Shown: piece after piece, positions 6,394 to 8,372 of the stretch
Layout of the letters: every line of letters begins with the position of its first letter
Position numbering within the stretch: the stretch's first letter is position 1
Assembly (NCBI GenBank): GCA_900772675.1
Contig: CAAGRM010000310.1
Location: forward strand, 1 to 8,372
Direction: 5' to 3'
DNA from: Lachnospiraceae bacterium
GTDB lineage: Bacteria > Bacillota > Clostridia > Lachnospirales > Lachnospiraceae
Length of the DNA: 8,372 nt
The notes under the pieces: generated by a model
What the model saw: only the letters and a program-made list of their open reading frames with translations
Told to the model about the DNA's origin: nothing
Database searches by the model: none
Position numbers and translations under genes: made by a program

Positions 6394-7695
6394 ATGGTTC
6401 GAAAACTTCAGAAAAAGTTCATTCTGATTGTTGCATTGGTGCTGTTTTTGGTCCTTGGCGGACTGGTGGGAACCGTTAATGGAATCAATTACTGGCAGAC
6501 AAAACAGGAAACGGATGTCCTGCTAAATATGCTGTTGGACAATGACGGAACATTTCCGGAGAATAGCCCCGACACCCAGGGAAAACAGGAGCATTTGCCG
6601 GAAGACAGAGCGCCGGGGGGAGATCAGCTGCAGTTCCCGGAAAAGAGGCAGTCTATCTGGAACAATTTCCGATTTTCAGCAGAAACTCCGTTTGAGACAC
6701 GTTACTTCTCTGCATCCACAACCGATGGAGGCAAGACCTGGACAACCGACGTATCCCACATCGCCTCGGCTACAGAGCGTGAGGCAGAAGCGTATGCCGC
6801 AAAAGCAGCAGAGAAAGGAAAAACAGAAGGAAAAACAGGTATATTCCGATATCGGATGAGGCAGACAAAGGAAAAACTGCTGATTGTTTTTGTAGACTGT
6901 TCCCATGATACGCAGAACGTCGAGAGCATCGCAGGCATTTCCTGTTCCGTTGCTGCAGGCTGCTATCTTCTGGTTCTGATTCTCGTGATTTTCTGCTCCA
7001 GGAAAGCCATCCGTCCGGTCATCGAGAGCATGGAAAAACAGAAACAGTTCATTACGGATGCAGGCCATGAACTGAAAACACCGATCGCGATCATCTCTGC
7101 CAACACGGAGGTGATTGAAATGTGCGAGGGAGAAAGCGAGTGGACGGAGAGCATTCATCACCAGATTGAGCGTCTGAACAGTCTTGTAACACAGCTTCTG
7201 ACGATTGCAAAAATGGAGGAAGGTGGCGGAGAACTGGAGCTGAAAACATGGAATGCGTCAGAAACCATTGTGGATGCCGTAACATCGTTTGAAGCCCCTG
7301 CGGTCACGAAACAGATCGCGCTGCAGAGCGATATTGCAGAAGAAGTCCAGATAGAAGGGGATGCCGCAAGAATCCACCAGCTCGTTTCTATTCTTGTGGA
7401 TAATGCCGTTAAATACACTCCGGAGGGTGGAAAAATCCACATTTTCTGGCGAAAAAACGGCAAAAAAGCAGAATTTTCGGTGCAGAATACCTGCGATACC
7501 CTGCCGGAAGGTGATCTCAACCGCTTCTTTGACCGCTTCTACCGTGCGGATGCGTCGCGGGCCAGGGAAAGCGGCGGCTATGGCATCGGCCTTTCCGTGG
7601 CAGCTGCAATTGTAAAGGCACATAAGGGAAAAATCACCGCGGAGCGGACACGCGATGGCATCTGTTTTCGAGCAGTCTTTCCGGCAAAAGGATGA
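6394..7695 (+). CDS. Membrane sensor histidine kinase with an aberrant G1 box
   Basis: This 433-residue partner of the preceding response regulator has transmembrane helices at about 9-31 and 181-202. They enclose an extracytoplasmic sensor region of roughly 150 residues with no domain I recognise. Only about 20 residues separate helix 2 from the dimerisation helix, too few for a full HAMP domain. The H box holds phosphorylated His225 (DAGHELKTPIA). The catalytic domain has the N box with Asn337 (DNAVKYTPEGG), an F box FDRFYRAD (379-386) and a G2 box GGYGIGLS (394-401). The G1 box, normally DxGxG, is NTCDTLP (365-371), so its aspartate and both glycines are missing. The start has only a weak AGG (6381-6383) ten bases upstream, but the first helix follows immediately. 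The signal is unknown. Confidence 0.93.
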   Translation: MVRKLQKKFILIVALVLFLVLGGLVGTVNGINYWQTKQETDVLLNMLLDNDGTFPENSPDTQGKQEHLPEDRAPGGDQLQFPEKRQSIWNNFRFSAETPFETRYFSASTTDGGKTWTTDVSHIASATEREAEAYAAKAAEKGKTEGKTGIFRYRMRQTKEKLLIVFVDCSHDTQNVESIAGISCSVAAGCYLLVLILVIFCSRKAIRPVIESMEKQKQFITDAGHELKTPIAIISANTEVIEMCEGESEWTESIHHQIERLNSLVTQLLTIAKMEEGGGELELKTWNASETIVDAVTSFEAPAVTKQIALQSDIAEEVQIEGDAARIHQLVSILVDNAVKYTPEGGKIHIFWRKNGKKAEFSVQNTCDTLPEGDLNRFFDRFYRADASRARESGGYGIGLSVAAAIVKAHKGKITAERTRDGICFRAVFPAKG

Positions 7696-7767
7696 AAAAA
7701 ACATAATTCCGGAAAATGGCAAAAATGACAGCAGGACAGGAAAGGCCGATACACAAAAAAACAGAAA
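7696..7767 (+). other. Non-coding spacer after the histidine kinase gene
   Basis: This is the first part of the 173-base gap between the kinase and the GH172-type gene. It is A-rich and contains a short palindrome TTCCGGAA. I see no convincing intrinsic terminator for the two-component operon and no small gene with a ribosome binding site. Confidence 0.5.
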
Positions 7768-7797
7768 TTGAAAGCTTTCAAGAGAAAAAAATAAAAG
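7768..7797 (+). promoter_or_regulatory. Probable promoter of the GH172-type gene with a palindromic operator over the -35 box
   Basis: TTGAAAGCTTTCAA (7768-7781) is a perfect 14-bp palindrome. Its first six bases, TTGAAA, make a good -35 box. TAAAAG (7792-7797), 18 bases on, is a moderate -10 (four of six matches). The start of transcription would fall near 7803-7804, inside the tandem repeat. A dimeric repressor bound to the palindrome would block RNA polymerase. The inner TGAAAGCTTTCA resembles LacI-family or CcpA cre sites but lacks the central CG of the usual cre site. Confidence 0.5.
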
Positions 7798-7857
7798 AAA
7801 ACAACAAAAGAAAACAACAAAAGAAAACAACAAAAGAAAACAACAAAAGAAAACAAA
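7793..7857 (+). repeat. Tandem repeat of a 13-bp A-rich unit, about five copies
   Basis: The unit AAAAGAAAACAAC is repeated exactly at 7793-7805, 7806-7818, 7819-7831 and 7832-7844; a fifth copy at 7845-7857 differs only in its last base. The array ends directly at the GGAGG ribosome binding site of the next gene and overlaps the proposed -10 box. The plus strand carries no T within the array, so the RNA would be an unstructured A-rich leader. Exact copies suggest recent expansion by slippage. Confidence 0.95.
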
Positions 7858-7868
7858 AGGAGGAATAT

Positions 7869-8372
7869 ATGATGTTTGATTGTGGTTTACAGAACATTTT
7901 CCGGCTGAAAAATGGACAGTCCCGTTCCATCAACTGGGAAAACCGGAAGGGAGAAAAAGGAAAAGGCGGCATGGCATCCAGCGATCTTGGCCCGTCCAGA
8001 AAAGGTTCCCCGTGCATCCCGAAAATAGAAGCAGGAGAGACCGTAACACTTGGTGAGATCCAGGGAGAAGGCATCATTCAGCACATCTGGATCACCGTCA
8101 CAGACCGTACCAGTGAACGCAACCGCTATGTTCTGCGGGATCTTGTTCTCCGTATGTACTGGGATGACGAAGAAGATCCATCCGTAGAATGTCCGCTTGG
8201 CGATTTCTTCTGCTGCGGTTTCGGTGTTTCCTATCAGGTAAATTCCGTCCCGATTGCAGTCAACCCGACCCGCGGTTTCAACAGCTATTTCCCGATGCCG
8301 TTCCGTAAAAACGCCCGTATTACCATTGAAAATCAGTGTGATGAGCCGATTCCGGCCTTCTTTTATCAGATC
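7869..8372 (+). CDS. DUF2961/GH172-type glycoside hydrolase, N-terminal part (3' end outside window)
   Basis: An open frame runs from ATG 7869 through the window edge (168 codons), with GGAGG (7859-7863) five bases upstream. A second ATG follows immediately at 7872. The protein begins without a signal peptide and carries features I associate with DUF2961, now glycoside hydrolase family 172: ENRKGEKGKGGMA (24-36), IQGEGIIQHIWITV (64-77), MYWDDEEDPSVECPLGDFF (96-114) and FNSYFPMPFRKNARITIENQ (137-156). Characterised members act on fructose dianhydrides or arabinofuranosides; the substrate here is unknown. The family's catalytic glutamates, known to me from longer proteins, would lie in the missing part. 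A cytosolic location implies action on imported sugars. The codon pattern looks richer in C-ending codons than the kinase gene, by eye only. Confidence 0.85.
   Translation, partial: MMFDCGLQNIFRLKNGQSRSINWENRKGEKGKGGMASSDLGPSRKGSPCIPKIEAGETVTLGEIQGEGIIQHIWITVTDRTSERNRYVLRDLVLRMYWDDEEDPSVECPLGDFFCCGFGVSYQVNSVPIAVNPTRGFNSYFPMPFRKNARITIENQCDEPIPAFFYQI

Noticed and set aside
7793..7857. CRISPR array
   Set aside because: The repeats are head-to-tail with no spacers and only 13 bp long, so this is a simple tandem repeat.
7258..8077. Several minus-strand frames rich in Phe, Leu, Val and Cys that look like membrane proteins
   Set aside because: The hydrophobic stretches are only the translation of the T-rich complement of the A-rich repeat array; no start signals are present.

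Overview
The window looks like chromosomal DNA from a Gram-positive anaerobe of the class Clostridia, most likely the family Lachnospiraceae. This rests on AGGAGG-type ribosome binding sites, the style of the hydroxylase, histidine kinase and DUF2961 proteins, tRNA genes without an encoded CCA end, and moderate GC. The assignment comes from protein resemblance read by eye, not from a search.

Layout, left to right. Positions 1-153 hold two tRNA genes on the minus strand: tRNA-Leu(TAA), cut by the window edge, and a complete tRNA-Tyr(GTA). They share a clear minus-strand promoter. Back to back with it is a plus-strand promoter with a perfect TATAAT that drives a tight four-gene operon (346-4548). 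The operon encodes the FAD, [2Fe-2S] and molybdopterin subunits of a xanthine dehydrogenase-family hydroxylase, followed by a MocA-type nucleotidyltransferase that probably makes its molybdopterin cytosine dinucleotide cofactor. All four genes overlap by 4 to 10 bases. The FAD subunit recalls E. coli YgfM, so a purine-type substrate is plausible but unproven.

A new promoter at 4567-4595 then precedes xanthine phosphoribosyltransferase (xpt, 4709-5290) and a small three-helix membrane protein of unknown function (5303-5554). A strong intrinsic terminator closes this unit. The xpt leader is about 107 nt long and shows no recognisable purine riboswitch. It does have a hairpin over the ribosome binding site that could also be read as a pair of PurBox-like half sites. 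The hydroxylase and Xpt both fit purine handling: oxidation towards xanthine, and recapture of xanthine as XMP.

Next is a two-component system: an OmpR/PhoB-type response regulator (5676-6347) and a membrane histidine kinase (6394-7695) with an aberrant ATP-binding G1 box. The window ends with the first 168 codons of a DUF2961/GH172-type glycoside hydrolase. Its upstream region is the most unusual non-coding stretch here: a perfect 14-bp palindrome over a probable -35 box, followed by four exact and one near-exact copies of a 13-bp A-rich tandem repeat that run up to the ribosome binding site.

I see no CRISPR array, insertion sequence, phage gene or defence system. Most of the window is ordinary metabolic and regulatory DNA; the points worth a second look are the xpt leader, the GH172 leader and the kinase G1 box.
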